Assembly (NCBI RefSeq): GCF_000340885.1
Contig: NC_020291.1
Location: forward strand, 5,891,501 to 5,955,500
DNA from: Clostridium saccharoperbutylacetonicum N1-4(HMT)
GTDB lineage: Bacteria > Bacillota > Clostridia > Clostridiales > Clostridiaceae
Length of the DNA: 64,000 bases
Direction of reading: 5' to 3'
Part shown: positions 46,141 through 55,862 of the stretch, one piece after another
How the letters are laid out: each line of letters opens with the position of its first letter
Position numbering within the stretch: the stretch's first letter is position 1
Program-made: the position numbers and the translations under genes
Notes under the pieces: model-generated
What the model saw: only the letters and a program-made list of their open reading frames with translations
Told to the model about the DNA's origin: nothing
Database searches by the model: none

Positions 46141-46976
46141 GATGATAGCTTTTTTATTGTTTTTGCATGCCACACACGATCTTCTTCTTTTGGAAGTGTC
46201 ATATAATCTCCATATAATTGAGTTAAAACCGCATCATAATTTTTAGGTGCATTAAAGTATTCCCCTTCAAACTCAACTTTTATTAAATCAAAAAAATCTT
46301 TCTTCTTATATATGTATTCACTCCAAGTAGTATCAACTCCATACCCCATATATTCAGAATTAATGTCATTCCAGTTTATTAAAAAATCAAATAACTTCTG
46401 TCTTCTTTGAGTTGGAAAAATTTTAACTACAATTTTATAAATAAAATGCGTAAGCTTATTTTTAAAAGTTAATTTTTCTGGTATCTCTCTACACCTAACA
46501 AAACTTCTTAAAATAAAATTACTTATTTTTCTTTGAATAGTATAGACCCATTTTTTCTTTGGTAAACTATCATAAGGTAAAATATCTATAAATAATCCAT
46601 TATGCATCTTTGGATTTTCAACTATTTTTTCTTCAATAAATAAAGTATTATTATATCTAATCTTACAAGGGACTTGATAAATATCATAATAAAGATCATT
46701 TTCATGAGTTTGCAAGAATAAATGTTCAGGCAACTCATTTTTAATTATACTTAGAAACTTTCTATAGTCTTCTCTAAGCATACCTATATCAATATCATCA
46801 TCCCAAGGAATAAACCCTTTATGCCTTACTGCTCCAATAAGTGTTCCTGCATCTAAAAAATATTTAATGCCGTATTTATCACAAATATCAGCTACTTCTT
46901 TCAAAATTCCTGCCATTATTATTTGAGCATCTCTTAGTCCTAACTCCTCATAGTTTGAATAATCAATGTCGTTCAT
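46128..46976 (-). CDS. LicD-family phosphotransferase
   Basis: The 282-residue protein has the LicD core: YFLDAGTLIGAVRHKGFIPWDDDIDIGM with its acidic metal-binding DDDID, then FIDILPYDSLPKKK. Characterised LicD proteins transfer phosphorylcholine to teichoic acids or lipopolysaccharide; relatives transfer other phosphodiester groups. No choline uptake or CTP:phosphocholine genes (licA-C) are visible in the window, so the transferred group is uncertain. It is monocistronic, divergent from the plus-strand surface-modification genes. Confidence 0.9.
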   Translation of the reverse strand: MNDIDYSNYEELGLRDAQIIMAGILKEVADICDKYGIKYFLDAGTLIGAVRHKGFIPWDDDIDIGMLREDYRKFLSIIKNELPEHLFLQTHENDLYYDIYQVPCKIRYNNTLFIEEKIVENPKMHNGLFIDILPYDSLPKKKWVYTIQRKISNFILRSFVRCREIPEKLTFKNKLTHFIYKIVVKIFPTQRRQKLFDFLINWNDINSEYMGYGVDTTWSEYIYKKKDFFDLIKVEFEGEYFNAPKNYDAVLTQLYGDYMTLPKEEDRVWHAKTIKKLSSMDN

Positions 46977-47104
46977 ATTTTTCTCCTTAAATTATATCAA
47001 TGTAAATACAAAACTGTCATATAAGGTACCAAATTCTGATACCTTTCCTTTTTATTATATCAATGAAAATTCAAAACTCAATAAATATAATATAAAATTA
47101 TCAA

Positions 47105-47166
47105 TTGCCAATACTCAATTATAAATGCTAAATTGTCACTATTGACAATTTAGCATTTATAATTGG
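47105..47166. repeat. Perfect 22-bp inverted repeat in the divergent intergenic region
   Basis: Bases 47117-47138 (AATTATAAATGCTAAATTGTCA without the first two) are exactly complementary to 47143-47164 across CTAT. ATTGCC / GGCAAT extends the stem beyond a bulge. It lies between two divergent genes, so it is not a terminator for either. The rest of the 349-bp gap holds further CAATTGCCAA words and AT-rich DNA. Confidence 0.85.
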
Positions 47167-47325
47167 CAATAGCACAGGTATTTCTATTTTTTTGAATATA
47201 CCTATCATGTATGCTATAATTTATTACGAAATTAATCATTTAATAAGGCACATGAAAAATAGGCTAGCAAGAGGACTTGTTATTTATTTGATAGTGCCGA
47301 ATATCTACGATTGGAGAAAATAATA

Positions 47326-48306
47326 ATGGAAAATAATAATGATTTAATTAGTGTTATTGTACCTGTATATAATGTTGAGAAATATTTGCCTAAATGTATA
47401 GATAGCATTTTGAATCAAACCATAAAAAATCTTGAAATTATTTTAGTTGATGATGGTTCCTTAGATAATTCAGGTAAAATCTGTGATGATTTTTCTAAAA
47501 CAGATAATAGAATTGTTGTTATTCATAAAGAAAATGGTGGACTGAGCTCTGCAAGAAATGCTGGTCTTGAAATTGCTAAAGGAAACTATATTGGTTTTGT
47601 CGATAGTGATGATTGGTTAGATGAAAATATGTATGAGCAGCTGCTAGATTTAATAAAAGCTACTGATTCTGATATATCCTGTTGTAAATTTTTTAGAACA
47701 GCAGATGAAAAAGAAAAGGCTCCCTGCGTTGACAATGAAATCATCAAATCCTTTAATAATATTGATGGATTAGGTAATTTCTATACTGATTTATATACTC
47801 AAACAGTTGTAGCTTGGAATAAATTATATAAAAGAGAACTTTTTGATAATGTAACTTATCCAGTTGGAAAAATTCACGAAGATGAAGGAACCACTTATAA
47901 GTTATTTTACAAAGCTAATAAGATAACTTACACTAATAGGCCATTATACTATTACAGAGTAACGCCTAACAGTATCACTACTAGAAAATTTAATAAAAAA
48001 AGATTAGACATTTTAGATGTTTATGATGAGAAAATTAAATTCATGAGAACTATAAATAATGATAACTTATATTCCAAAACATTAAAATGGTACTTGTTTA
48101 CTCTTATTAATTGCTATTTTGAGTGCAGTAATGGTATGGAAGATAGCCAACAATATATAAGTTCCATTAAGTCAAAAATATCTGAAACTTACAAGGAATA
48201 TAAAACTAATCCTAAAAAACAATTTCATTGGACAATATTATTTTCTATTTTTAATATTAGCCCAAAATTATATAAATTAATATTGAATTCTGCCAAGTCA
48301 CACTAA
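47326..48306 (+). CDS. Family 2 glycosyltransferase
   Basis: The 326-residue GT-A enzyme has ISVIVPVYNVEKYLPKCI, ILVDDGSLDNSGKICDD, KENGGLSSARNAGLEIA and YIGFVDSDDWLDENMY, followed by VAWNKLYKRELF and EDEGTTYKLFY, typical of the EpsJ/WcaA-like group. ATG 47326 has TTGGAG at 9 nt. It is the first of four plus-strand surface genes but ends in a hairpin, so it is probably a separate transcript. Confidence 0.93.
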   Translation: MENNNDLISVIVPVYNVEKYLPKCIDSILNQTIKNLEIILVDDGSLDNSGKICDDFSKTDNRIVVIHKENGGLSSARNAGLEIAKGNYIGFVDSDDWLDENMYEQLLDLIKATDSDISCCKFFRTADEKEKAPCVDNEIIKSFNNIDGLGNFYTDLYTQTVVAWNKLYKRELFDNVTYPVGKIHEDEGTTYKLFYKANKITYTNRPLYYYRVTPNSITTRKFNKKRLDILDVYDEKIKFMRTINNDNLYSKTLKWYLFTLINCYFECSNGMEDSQQYISSIKSKISETYKEYKTNPKKQFHWTILFSIFNISPKLYKLILNSAKSH

Positions 48307-48335
48307 ATGTAAAGAATTTGATATATACAGGGGCT

Positions 48336-48384
48336 CAATTGCTAATGAATAATAATCATTAGGTAATTGACATTACTATTTTTA
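48336..48384 (+). terminator. Terminator after the plus-strand glycosyltransferase
   Basis: CAATTGCTAATGA pairs imperfectly with TCATTAGGTAATTG, followed by ACATTACTATTTTT. Confidence 0.6.
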
Positions 48385-48468
48385 ACTACTTTATAATATT
48401 TAGCTTGGAATTTATTTTATTATATATAACAAAATAAATTTCACAAAAATTAGGAGGCCTAAATACTC

Positions 48469-50352
48469 ATGTTAATAAAAATCTTTAAGAATTTCGTTAT
48501 ATTTTCAATGATTTTTCTATTAAATATTACTCTCATTGATAACATAACATATGCAGCAGAACAAACTACAACTATTGCTAATAGTTCAGATACAGCTAAT
48601 TCTACTCAACAAAGTGCTAAAACAACAGAGGAATCAAAAGACAAAGATTCTAAAACTTCAACAACTACCACTAAAGATGAAACTAAACCTGTTGATAAAT
48701 TAAATAAAACTTTAGCAGATGAATCCAAAGAAAACTTTATAGATTATGGTTGGAAAACAATTAATAATAAGAAATATTACATAGTTAATAATAAAATTTC
48801 TGAAACCACTGGTTGGGTTATGGAAAAAGACCTTAATCCAAATATCAAACGTAATGATAAAAATTACAATGCACAATATTATTTAGATGAAGATTTTTCA
48901 GTTGTAGTTGGCTGGAAACAGATAGACGATAATTGGTATTACTTTAATTCAGATGGAGTAATGCAAACTGGCTGGATTAATAATAATGGTACCTACTACC
49001 TAGATGATTCAGGTGTAATGCAAACTGGTTGGAACAAAATTAATGGTGCTAAATATTTTTTCACTCAAACTGGGCAAATGGTTACTGGAAAATCATTAAT
49101 TGGTGACAAGTGGTATTTCTTCAGTAATATCGGACAACTTCAAACCGGATTCTATACTAATAATGGGAAAACTTATTTCTCTGATGACGATGGAATAATG
49201 TTAACAAATAAATGGGTTTCTAACAGCAAACATAAGTTTTACATAAAATCTGATGGTACTATTGCAATTGGAGACATATTTATAAATGGAGTTATGGAGA
49301 AATTTAATAATAACGGTTATTATCAAGGTTCTGATCCTAATAACAAGAATTATTTATATATAAAGTTTTTAAACGTTGGTGATGCTGATTGCGCGTTTAT
49401 AAAGCTTCCTAGTGGCGAAACTGTTTTAATTGATACTGGAACTCCTGAAAGTGCTAAAAGTGTAGTTGACTTTTTAAATAGTCAAAATTTAAAAACTGAT
49501 TTTTTTAAAGCTTCAAAAGATGGACAAGCTATAAATAATTCTAATGCAATTGATAACAAAACTGATGCTGAAAATATTAATAATACTATTATTTCAACAA
49601 ATTCAGCCACTACAGCAGCCGCTGTTAGAGCTAACAATGGTAAAGGTGTAATTGACTATGTCATACTTACTCACCCTCATTCTGACCATATAGGTGGTCT
49701 TATCGAACTAATGAATAACTTTAACATTGGTAAGATCTTTGTACCTAAATATTTTGAAATGCAAGATTATGCTCCAGGTGCTACAACTGTTAGCGCAAGT
49801 GACATTGATATTATAAAATATGATTATAAAGTCTACAAAGCTACAATGGATGCTATAGCAAAAAGTGGAATACCTGTAGTTGAAGCTGATCCACAAGCAT
49901 TTGTAGATAGTGAACACATTTTACAATTTCTTCATCAAAATAAAAAGTATTCAGACCTTGAAGCCAATACTTACTACAAAGAATATGGTGCTTTAAATGA
50001 TAGATCTGCAATTACATTTTTAAATTACGGTGATCTTCAAACCTTATTTACTGGTGACATGCAATGGCATGCTGAAAGTGATTTTGCTATGAATAAATCG
50101 CTAAAGAACAATGAAGTAGACATATTGAAAGTTCCTCATCACGGAAATGTTGGTTCTTCCTCTTACACATTTATTGGATATGTGAAACCAACTATTGGTG
50201 TTATTTCTAGATCTAAATCAAGAGTTGTCACTAATAACGAACCTTATAATACTTTAATCGCCTGTGGCGTTAAAATTTACGAAACAAGTGCTACAGATGG
50301 AGTTTCTGTATACGCAACTAAAGATAACTGGAATATTGAAACTGCTAATTAA
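48469..50352 (+). CDS. Secreted cell-wall-binding protein with metallo-beta-lactamase-fold hydrolase domain
   Basis: The 627-residue exported protein has a signal peptide (residues 1-30, ending TYAA) and a Ser/Thr/Lys-rich linker to about 85. About eight choline-binding-type repeats follow (about 88-290; WKQIDDNWYYFNSDGVMQTGW, TYYLDDSGVMQTGW). The C-terminal metallo-beta-lactamase-fold domain has FLNVGDADCAFIKL, H402-P-H404-S-D406-H407, FTGDM and VPHHGN. A roughly 45-residue Asn/Thr-rich insertion lies at 345-390. Pneumococcal Pce combines the same two modules in reverse order and removes phosphorylcholine. A phosphodiesterase acting on LicD-made groups is therefore plausible but unproven. 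Confidence 0.88.
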   Translation: MLIKIFKNFVIFSMIFLLNITLIDNITYAAEQTTTIANSSDTANSTQQSAKTTEESKDKDSKTSTTTTKDETKPVDKLNKTLADESKENFIDYGWKTINNKKYYIVNNKISETTGWVMEKDLNPNIKRNDKNYNAQYYLDEDFSVVVGWKQIDDNWYYFNSDGVMQTGWINNNGTYYLDDSGVMQTGWNKINGAKYFFTQTGQMVTGKSLIGDKWYFFSNIGQLQTGFYTNNGKTYFSDDDGIMLTNKWVSNSKHKFYIKSDGTIAIGDIFINGVMEKFNNNGYYQGSDPNNKNYLYIKFLNVGDADCAFIKLPSGETVLIDTGTPESAKSVVDFLNSQNLKTDFFKASKDGQAINNSNAIDNKTDAENINNTIISTNSATTAAAVRANNGKGVIDYVILTHPHSDHIGGLIELMNNFNIGKIFVPKYFEMQDYAPGATTVSASDIDIIKYDYKVYKATMDAIAKSGIPVVEADPQAFVDSEHILQFLHQNKKYSDLEANTYYKEYGALNDRSAITFLNYGDLQTLFTGDMQWHAESDFAMNKSLKNNEVDILKVPHHGNVGSSSYTFIGYVKPTIGVISRSKSRVVTNNEPYNTLIACGVKIYETSATDGVSVYATKDNWNIETAN

Positions 50353-50382
50353 TATTAATTCAGCACTTACGGAGGGATACAT

Positions 50383-51792
50383 TTGATATTTTCAACAACA
50401 TTATTTTTGTTTATTTTTCTCCCCCTTACATTATTAATATATTATCTTCCTATTTTTAAAAATAAGACTTTAAAAAATATAATCTTATTTATAGCAAGTA
50501 TAATATTTTATGCTTGGGGAGAACCAACCTTTGTTTTAATATTGTTATTTTCTATTATTGTTACTTGGCTTTTAGGTTTATTGGTTGATAAATATAGATC
50601 TACAAAAATGGTAACATTTATATTAGTGATTACAGTTATATTTAATATAGGCTTATTATTCTTTTTTAAATACTTAAACTTCACTATCGATAATTTAAAC
50701 TCACTTCTAGGATTACATATTAGTAATCCTAGAATACAATTACCACTTGGAATATCCTTTTTTACATTTCAAGCTTTATCATATGTGATAGATGTATATA
50801 GAAAAAAAATAGATGCTCAAAAAAATCTATTAAACATAGGTTTGTATTTAGCTTTCTTTCCAAAGTTAGCACAAGGCCCTATAGTTAGATATGAAACAAT
50901 TGCCCAGGAAATCAGCAATAGAAAAGAAAACTTAACTGATTTTTCTGAAGGTATAATGAGATTTATTCAAGGTTTAGGTAAAAAAGTGTTAATTGCTAAT
51001 AATTTAGCTCTTGTTGCAGACTATAGCTTTCAACTAGCTGCAGCTCCTGGCAATAATCTATCTGTCAGCCTAGCTTGGCTAGGAGCCATTGCCTACACTT
51101 TTCAAATTTTCTTTGATTTTTCAGGTTATTCAGACATGGCAATTGGACTTGGTAGAATGTTTGGATTTCACTTTTTAGAAAACTTTAATTATCCATATAT
51201 TTCAAAATCTGTTTCTGAGTTTTGGAGAAGATGGCACATTTCATTACAAACTTGGTTTAGAGACTACATATATATTCCTCTTGGCGGAAATCGTGTAAGC
51301 AATTTAAAATTTCTATTTAATATATTTATAATATGGCTATTAACTGGAATATGGCATGGAGCTAACTGGACCTTCATACTTTGGGGGTTAATGTATTTTG
51401 TACTTTTAGCTGCTGAAAAATTCACAGGCTTTAATAAAAAATTAAAAGGCTTTGGTTATGTATATACATTATTTTTTGTAATGATTGGATGGGTTATCTT
51501 TAGATCTGATAATATTTCAATTGCTATAGAATACATAAAGATAATGTTTGGAATTGGTGCAAATGGGATATTAGATAATCAATTTATATTATATTTATCT
51601 GAATTTAAATACTACTTTATTGCTGCTATTTTATGCAGTGTTCCTTTAAAAGACTGGCTTAGTCCTAAATTTAAATTTGATGGAATCATATATAATACCA
51701 TCTATTGTGTGTGGTACGTACTTATATTATTCATATCAATTTCTTTCCTAGTAAAAGGAGCATATAATCCTTTTATTTACTTCAAATTTTAA
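50383..51792 (+). CDS. MBOAT-family O-acyltransferase (AlgI/DltB-like)
   Basis: The 469-residue membrane protein has about ten hydrophobic segments and the MBOAT signature: FFPKLAQGPIVRY, DFSGYSDMAIGLGRMFGF, EFWRRWHISLQTWFRDYIYIPLGG and the catalytic His in GIWHGANWTFILWG. It should move acyl (usually acetyl) groups across the membrane onto an extracellular polymer. The start is TTG 50383 behind GGAGGG at 6 nt. Its partner is the DHHW protein encoded 13 bp downstream. Confidence 0.93.
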   Translation: MIFSTTLFLFIFLPLTLLIYYLPIFKNKTLKNIILFIASIIFYAWGEPTFVLILLFSIIVTWLLGLLVDKYRSTKMVTFILVITVIFNIGLLFFFKYLNFTIDNLNSLLGLHISNPRIQLPLGISFFTFQALSYVIDVYRKKIDAQKNLLNIGLYLAFFPKLAQGPIVRYETIAQEISNRKENLTDFSEGIMRFIQGLGKKVLIANNLALVADYSFQLAAAPGNNLSVSLAWLGAIAYTFQIFFDFSGYSDMAIGLGRMFGFHFLENFNYPYISKSVSEFWRRWHISLQTWFRDYIYIPLGGNRVSNLKFLFNIFIIWLLTGIWHGANWTFILWGLMYFVLLAAEKFTGFNKKLKGFGYVYTLFFVMIGWVIFRSDNISIAIEYIKIMFGIGANGILDNQFILYLSEFKYYFIAAILCSVPLKDWLSPKFKFDGIIYNTIYCVWYVLILFISISFLVKGAYNPFIYFKF

Positions 51793-51805
51793 AGGAGATA
51801 AAAAG

Positions 51806-53155
51806 ATGAAAAATATTAAATCTAATATAAATAAAAATTCAATTGTTTCATTGATTTTTATACTTACAATCTTCACTTTACTGTTTGGGTTCTTAGCTAA
51901 AATTGGAGAAGGCGTACTTACTAGAATTGAAAAAAGAATTTCACCTTCCCAAAACATTACTGCAGAAGCTACTCAACCCGCTCCGGAAACTGTAGATTTA
52001 AATAAATTATACCCTGTAAAGCAAACAGAAAATAAAACCTCTGATACAGCGAATAATACTGCAGCCACAGTAAATAATAACAAGAACTTAACTATTGGTT
52101 TAAAAACACCTGCTATATTAAAGAAAATAATAGATAGAGGTGAGGCTCTTAGCACAGATAGTATTATGTTTAAAACTAAATTTATTGAATTAAATGGTTT
52201 ATTTAATAGAGTTTTAGGAAAGCGATTAGTTAATGATGTTGATAAAGATTATAACGTTGGTAAACTTGATAATGGTTATTTAGTCTTCACTAATCCTAAA
52301 ATTGATATTACAAAATATGCTCAACAAACAAAGGACTTCAAAGACTACTTAGCTGAACAAAATATTCCATTATTATATATTCAAGCACCATATAAAATAT
52401 CTAAGTATGATCCAGAACTTCCAACAGGTTTTGAGAATTATACTAACGAAAATGATGATAATATGCTAGCTGCACTTTCTAAAGATAATGTAAATACTTT
52501 AGATTTTCGTGAAGAAATAGCTAAAGATAATTTAAATCATTATGATATGTTCTTTAAAACCGATCATCACTGGACACCTAAGGCTGGATTTTGGGCAGCT
52601 ACAAAAGTTGCTCACCTATTAAGAAATAACTACAATTTCAAAATTAATGAAGATGATTATAATTTAGATAATTATAATATAAATACTTTAAAGCATTGGT
52701 TTTTAGGCTCTCAAGGAAAAAGAGTTGGAGTCACTTATACTGGCGATGATGATATTGATTTAATAACACCAAAATTTGAAACTGATTTTAATTTTTCAGT
52801 TCCAACCTCAAATATAAATCGTTCCGGTGAATTTAAAGACACCATGTTTTTATATGATCTTATAAATAAGAAAGATTACTACAATCTTAGCCCATACGAA
52901 TCTTATATTGGTGGTAATTATGATTTAAATTTAATAACAAATAATAAGAGTCCAAATAATAAGAGAATTCTACTTGTTAGAGATTCCTTTGCATGTGCAA
53001 TGACACCTTTCTTAGCTATGTCCTGCAAAAACTTGGATACTATTGATTTAAGATACTATACAGCAAGTATTAAATCATATATCGAGCAAAATAAACCTGC
53101 TGTAGTTATATTGATGTACTCAAATCAGCAAGATGAATATTTTAACTTTAAGTAA
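51806..53155 (+). CDS. DHHW/AlgX-AlgJ-like SGNH acyl-transfer partner protein
   Basis: The 449-residue protein has one N-terminal transmembrane segment (about residues 14-34) and an exported domain. The motifs FFKTDHHWTPKAGFWAA and LLVRDSFACAMTPFLAM supply the Asp-His and Ser elements of the SGNH-like AlgX/AlgJ fold. In known systems this partner passes acetyl groups from the MBOAT protein to the polysaccharide. AAAGGAG precedes the ATG. The pair suggests O-acetylation of the locus polymer or wall. Confidence 0.88.
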   Translation: MKNIKSNINKNSIVSLIFILTIFTLLFGFLAKIGEGVLTRIEKRISPSQNITAEATQPAPETVDLNKLYPVKQTENKTSDTANNTAATVNNNKNLTIGLKTPAILKKIIDRGEALSTDSIMFKTKFIELNGLFNRVLGKRLVNDVDKDYNVGKLDNGYLVFTNPKIDITKYAQQTKDFKDYLAEQNIPLLYIQAPYKISKYDPELPTGFENYTNENDDNMLAALSKDNVNTLDFREEIAKDNLNHYDMFFKTDHHWTPKAGFWAATKVAHLLRNNYNFKINEDDYNLDNYNINTLKHWFLGSQGKRVGVTYTGDDDIDLITPKFETDFNFSVPTSNINRSGEFKDTMFLYDLINKKDYYNLSPYESYIGGNYDLNLITNNKSPNNKRILLVRDSFACAMTPFLAMSCKNLDTIDLRYYTASIKSYIEQNKPAVVILMYSNQQDEYFNFK

Positions 53156-53211
53156 TAATGGTCAATTATCAGTTTTAAAAGGCCGTTAATAAAGGCTAAA
53201 TGTTCAAAAAA

Positions 53212-53258
53212 CTCAATTATCTTTGATCTTCCATAATCGATAATTGAGCTTTTTTTAT
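53212..53258 (+). terminator. Terminator of the plus-strand surface-modification operon
   Basis: CTCAATTATC pairs with GATAATTGAG, followed by CTTTTTTTATTT. Interspersed-repeat words surround it (53158-53325). Confidence 0.8.
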
Positions 53259-53280
53259 TTCTAATTTTTCATCTCAATTG

Positions 53281-53325
53281 TTCTTTGATTGACAATTGAA
53301 AATTGACAACTGTCAGTTGGTGAGC
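53281..53325. repeat. Interspersed intergenic repeat (GACAATTGAAAATTGACAACTGTCAG)
   Basis: Reiterated TTGACAATT, TTGACAACTGTCAGTT words belong to the same family as the copies at 36860 and 38258. It lies between the convergent terminator and the flippase stop. Confidence 0.5.
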
Positions 53326-53330
53326 ATTGT

Positions 53331-54794
53331 TTATGCTGATTTTATTTTTAACTTAACTAATAATTTATTCATCACTTCAAAGAACAATTCATCCCTAGTA
53401 AATAAAAGTATTCCAAGATAAATTCCTCCACACACTACTACATTAAACGTACACGAAATAAATACATTTTGTATAAAAAATCTTGATGCAATTGTTATTG
53501 GTATGAAAAGTAAGGAATAGAAAAAATATTTAATATTTTCAAATGCAAATAAATTTATATCTAGCTTTATAACCTTTTTTACTAGTCTATATTCTAATAT
53601 TAATATAATCAAATTAGCCAAAAGAGTGGTTGATATAGCTGTTACCATATTAAAAGTACCTGTAAGGGTTAAGGTTATATTAAATATTAAATTCATAACC
53701 CCGCCTATCAAAACTAATATGGCATCTTGTTTTTCTTTTCCAAAGATATATATAATTTGATTTGCAACAACGCTTTCTACACCCGTTACTAACATATGAA
53801 TTGCAAATATACTCATAACGGGAACTGCTGCTAAGAAATCTTTTCCTCCAAATATGTATATGGCTTCTTTTGAAAGACATGATAACCCAATAGCTGCTGG
53901 AAATAAAAATAAAAAATATATCTTTACAACTTTCTTTAACAAAACTAAATATGCATCTTTCGATTGGTTTCCTAAATAATTTGAAAGTCTTGGCATTGTA
54001 ACTTGAACTACCGTTAATAATAAAGTACTTACAATAGTAGTTACTCTCTGAGCCATGTAATAATATCCAACTTCTGCTATACCACCAACGCTATCCTTTA
54101 ACATGGTTTTATCAAGTTGAGTATATAAAATTCCTGTACTAGTTAGAATTACAACATAAAACATTGGCTTTATATGTTTTAAGAATTGCAAATCAGAAAA
54201 ATCAAACTTAACTCTTCTCTTTATGTAAATAAAGCTAATTATGTTATTTATGAAATTAAAGCCTACAACTATGTATAAATAAAATAGGAAATCTCCCTTT
54301 TCTCTAATAAAAAATAAAATCAATGCTGAATATATTACCCTAATCAGCATTGTTTTAAGAGCAATGAAATCATAATTCTCTACTGCTTCATTAACCCATT
54401 CCACATAAAACATATTAGTAACTATATTAAAACCTAAAATTATGCATGTAAATAAATACGGTTGATCTTTATAAGCTATTGCTACAAAAACCATATATGC
54501 AACTGTAGCAACCGTATTTGTAAATACTGTAAAGACAAACAAGCTTGTGAATGTCTGTCCAAGCTTCTTTTTATCATCTCTTACTTTACTTATTTCTCTT
54601 AATCCATATTGATAAATTCCAAAGCTTGCAAATATTAAGAAATATGCAGTTAAGGAATCTCCATATCCAATGTATCCGTATAATTCTCCTCCAAAAGCTC
54701 TACTTACTAACGGCATTACTATTATAGGTAAAATTATATTAAATAAGTTGAGCATTGCTTTAAAAATTGCGTTTTTTGAAATTGACTTAGCCAT
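53331..54794 (-). CDS. Polysaccharide flippase, Wzx/MATE-like
   Basis: The 487-residue protein has about fourteen hydrophobic segments and the polysaccharide-transport opening SISKNAIFKAMLNLFNIILPIIVMPLVSRAFG. The tract GYIGYGDSLTAYFLIFASFGIYQYGLREISK is characteristic of Wzx. It would flip the undecaprenyl-linked repeat unit to the outer face for the Wzy-like enzyme. It is monocistronic on the minus strand, at the edge of the polysaccharide locus. Confidence 0.93.
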   Translation of the reverse strand: MAKSISKNAIFKAMLNLFNIILPIIVMPLVSRAFGGELYGYIGYGDSLTAYFLIFASFGIYQYGLREISKVRDDKKKLGQTFTSLFVFTVFTNTVATVAYMVFVAIAYKDQPYLFTCIILGFNIVTNMFYVEWVNEAVENYDFIALKTMLIRVIYSALILFFIREKGDFLFYLYIVVGFNFINNIISFIYIKRRVKFDFSDLQFLKHIKPMFYVVILTSTGILYTQLDKTMLKDSVGGIAEVGYYYMAQRVTTIVSTLLLTVVQVTMPRLSNYLGNQSKDAYLVLLKKVVKIYFLFLFPAAIGLSCLSKEAIYIFGGKDFLAAVPVMSIFAIHMLVTGVESVVANQIIYIFGKEKQDAILVLIGGVMNLIFNITLTLTGTFNMVTAISTTLLANLIILILEYRLVKKVIKLDINLFAFENIKYFFYSLLFIPITIASRFFIQNVFISCTFNVVVCGGIYLGILLFTRDELFFEVMNKLLVKLKIKSA

Positions 54795-54896
54795 TTATTC
54801 AGCCTCCATAAATATAAGTTTTTTTACTTATATTTCTCATCTGTGTTATTTCTTTTTCAATTGTACATTCTACGCAATTCCTTGTCAAATTGGTAA

Positions 54897-55823
54897 TTAG
54901 CCTTTTACTCCACTGTCATTAATACCTTTCATAAACCACTTTTGAGCTATTAAAAATAATATTAACAATGGTAATACTGTAATTGTACTTGCTGCCATCA
55001 CTTCTGGCCATTTTATTCCGTATGCTCCTCCTTGAATAAAAAATTGCCTAAGACCTGCTGAAATCAAGAATTTTTCTGGACTCTTTGTTATTAAAGAAGG
55101 ATATAAATATTCATTATAGTAGGTTACAAAACTAATTAACCCAAAGGTTATAAAACTTGGCTTTGTTAATGGAAACATTATCTTTAAAAGTATTTTAAAA
55201 TGAGATGCACCATCCATTCTTGCTGCTTCAACTAAACTTTTGTCAACTTGTAAAAAAGCCTGTCTGATTAAAAATATCCCAAATACATTAACAAGATTGC
55301 TGATAATGAGCCCAGTTAAAGTATCAATTAAATTAATATCAGCTAGTATCATATAGCATGGCACGTAAGTAACTGCTGATGGTAACATATATGTACCCAT
55401 TATTAATGAAAATAATAACTTCTTGCCCCTAAATTTAAATTGTGTCAATGCATATGCAATCATAGCAGCACTAACCATTTGAAATGCAACTTCTATACTT
55501 GCAACAAATAAACTATTTCCCATATATCTCGCAAAAGGTGCTTCTGTAAATACCTGACTAAAATTATTCCATTGAGGAACTTTAGGAATTAACAATAAAG
55601 GAAAATTGAACACTTCTTCTTTAGTTTTTAGTGCACTGCTTATCATCCATAAGAAAGGGAAAAAAGTAATTACACTGATAAGAATTAATACTCCATGTCT
55701 CATCATACTAGCTAAGACTTGAGATAATTGTGGACGCTGTGATATAAGTTCTAACTTTATTTCTTCTACCTCTTTATCTATATCCTCTCGATTTTCAGCA
55801 TTTCTTTTTAAATTTATATCCAT
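54897..55823 (-). CDS. Sugar ABC transporter permease, MalG type
   Basis: The 308-residue permease has six transmembrane segments and the EAA loop EAARMDGASHFKILLKIMFPLTKPSF. ATG 55823 follows GGGAGG at about 10 nt. It has an unusually long charged cytoplasmic N-terminus (about 45 residues) before the first membrane segment. With the next gene it forms the channel of a carbohydrate importer. No ATPase gene is linked, so a shared MsmX-like ATPase is probably used. Confidence 0.93.
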   Translation of the reverse strand: MDINLKRNAENREDIDKEVEEIKLELISQRPQLSQVLASMMRHGVLILISVITFFPFLWMISSALKTKEEVFNFPLLLIPKVPQWNNFSQVFTEAPFARYMGNSLFVASIEVAFQMVSAAMIAYALTQFKFRGKKLLFSLIMGTYMLPSAVTYVPCYMILADINLIDTLTGLIISNLVNVFGIFLIRQAFLQVDKSLVEAARMDGASHFKILLKIMFPLTKPSFITFGLISFVTYYNEYLYPSLITKSPEKFLISAGLRQFFIQGGAYGIKWPEVMAASTITVLPLLILFLIAQKWFMKGINDSGVKG

Positions 55824-55862
55824 TAACTCTATTCCTCCCTGCAAAATTCTAATCCAGTACTA

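Noticed and set aside
47230..47310. Possible riboswitch (GGCAC...GTGCC pairing) before the plus-strand glycosyltransferase
   Set aside because: Only a five-base outer stem could be seen and no known riboswitch core matched.
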